Positions 48,005-48,034 of a stretch of 48,034 nucleotides of DNA are shown here, one piece after another. This DNA is from Collinsella sp. AF25-2LB (GTDB lineage: Bacteria > Actinomycetota > Coriobacteriia > Coriobacteriales > Coriobacteriaceae). Within the stretch, counting starts at the first letter, position 1; every line of letters begins with the position of its first letter. The stretch covers positions 1 through 48,034 of the forward strand of contig NZ_QRUF01000015.1 of NCBI RefSeq assembly GCF_003458415.1. Reading direction: 5' to 3'. The notes beneath the pieces were generated by a model that searched no databases, was not told the DNA's origin, and saw nothing but the letters and a program-made list of their open reading frames with translations. The translations under genes were made by a program, and so were the position numbers.

Positions 48005-48034
48005 ACGCAAAACAAAAGCGCGGCCTAAAAGGCC

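Overview
The window looks like a chromosomal segment of a Collinsella-type member of the Coriobacteriia (high-GC Actinomycetota). The reasons are the GC-rich, strongly C/G-ending codon use, LAxTG-type sorting signals, a small SRP RNA, paired heterodimeric ABC exporters, and many short intergenic palindromic repeats. This placement is by pattern recognition, not by a search. I see no prophage, transposase, CRISPR array or rRNA.

Layout. 1-4.5 kb: a MarR regulator with a heterodimeric ABC exporter pair. 4.9-6 kb: a membrane diguanylate cyclase. 6-10.5 kb: a LysR regulator divergent from an SDR / OFA-type MFS / Gfo-Idh operon, probably for uptake and oxidation of a small carbon compound. 10.9-17.6 kb: housekeeping genes (Tex, a transaldolase-family enzyme, a HAD phosphatase, and an RlmKL-type rRNA methyltransferase whose RlmL half looks inactive). 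17.7-22.5 kb: a potassium cluster read leftward (Kup, a small membrane protein, a short KdpD, KdpE) without Kdp ATPase genes. 22.6-26 kb: a nitroreductase and an LTA-synthase-like membrane sulfatase-fold enzyme. 26.7-35.6 kb: the most striking region, a leftward operon with a SipW-type signal peptidase, a TasA-like major subunit, two further SipW-type small secreted proteins, a 1823-residue InlB-repeat protein and a LAATG-anchored protein. Together they suggest a surface fibre assembled like the Bacillus TasA system and tied to the wall by a sortase. A strong terminator after the major-subunit gene and a C10 tract upstream of the promoter suggest dosage control and possibly phase variation. 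36.3-38.5 kb: a flavodoxin and an AAA/DUF4143 ATPase preceded by an exact 23-bp-period repeat. 38.5-42.2 kb: a second heterodimeric ABC exporter. 42.4-43.5 kb: a LANTG-anchored coiled-coil surface protein. 43.8-46.3 kb: SRP RNA, a TadA-glycerate kinase fusion and tRNA-Ser(UGA). 46.3-47.7 kb: a TetR regulator and LemA.

A second theme is the intergenic DNA. At least eight families of palindromic or tandem elements occur. They include three arrays with an exact 62-bp period, a pair of 29-bp-armed palindromes that share a near-identical 70-nt core but have unrelated arms, 162-bp and 216-250-bp inverted-repeat elements, and short palindromes whose outer arms change in a compensated way. Most lie just after stop codons, so they may act as 3'-end RNA structures or be non-autonomous mobile elements.
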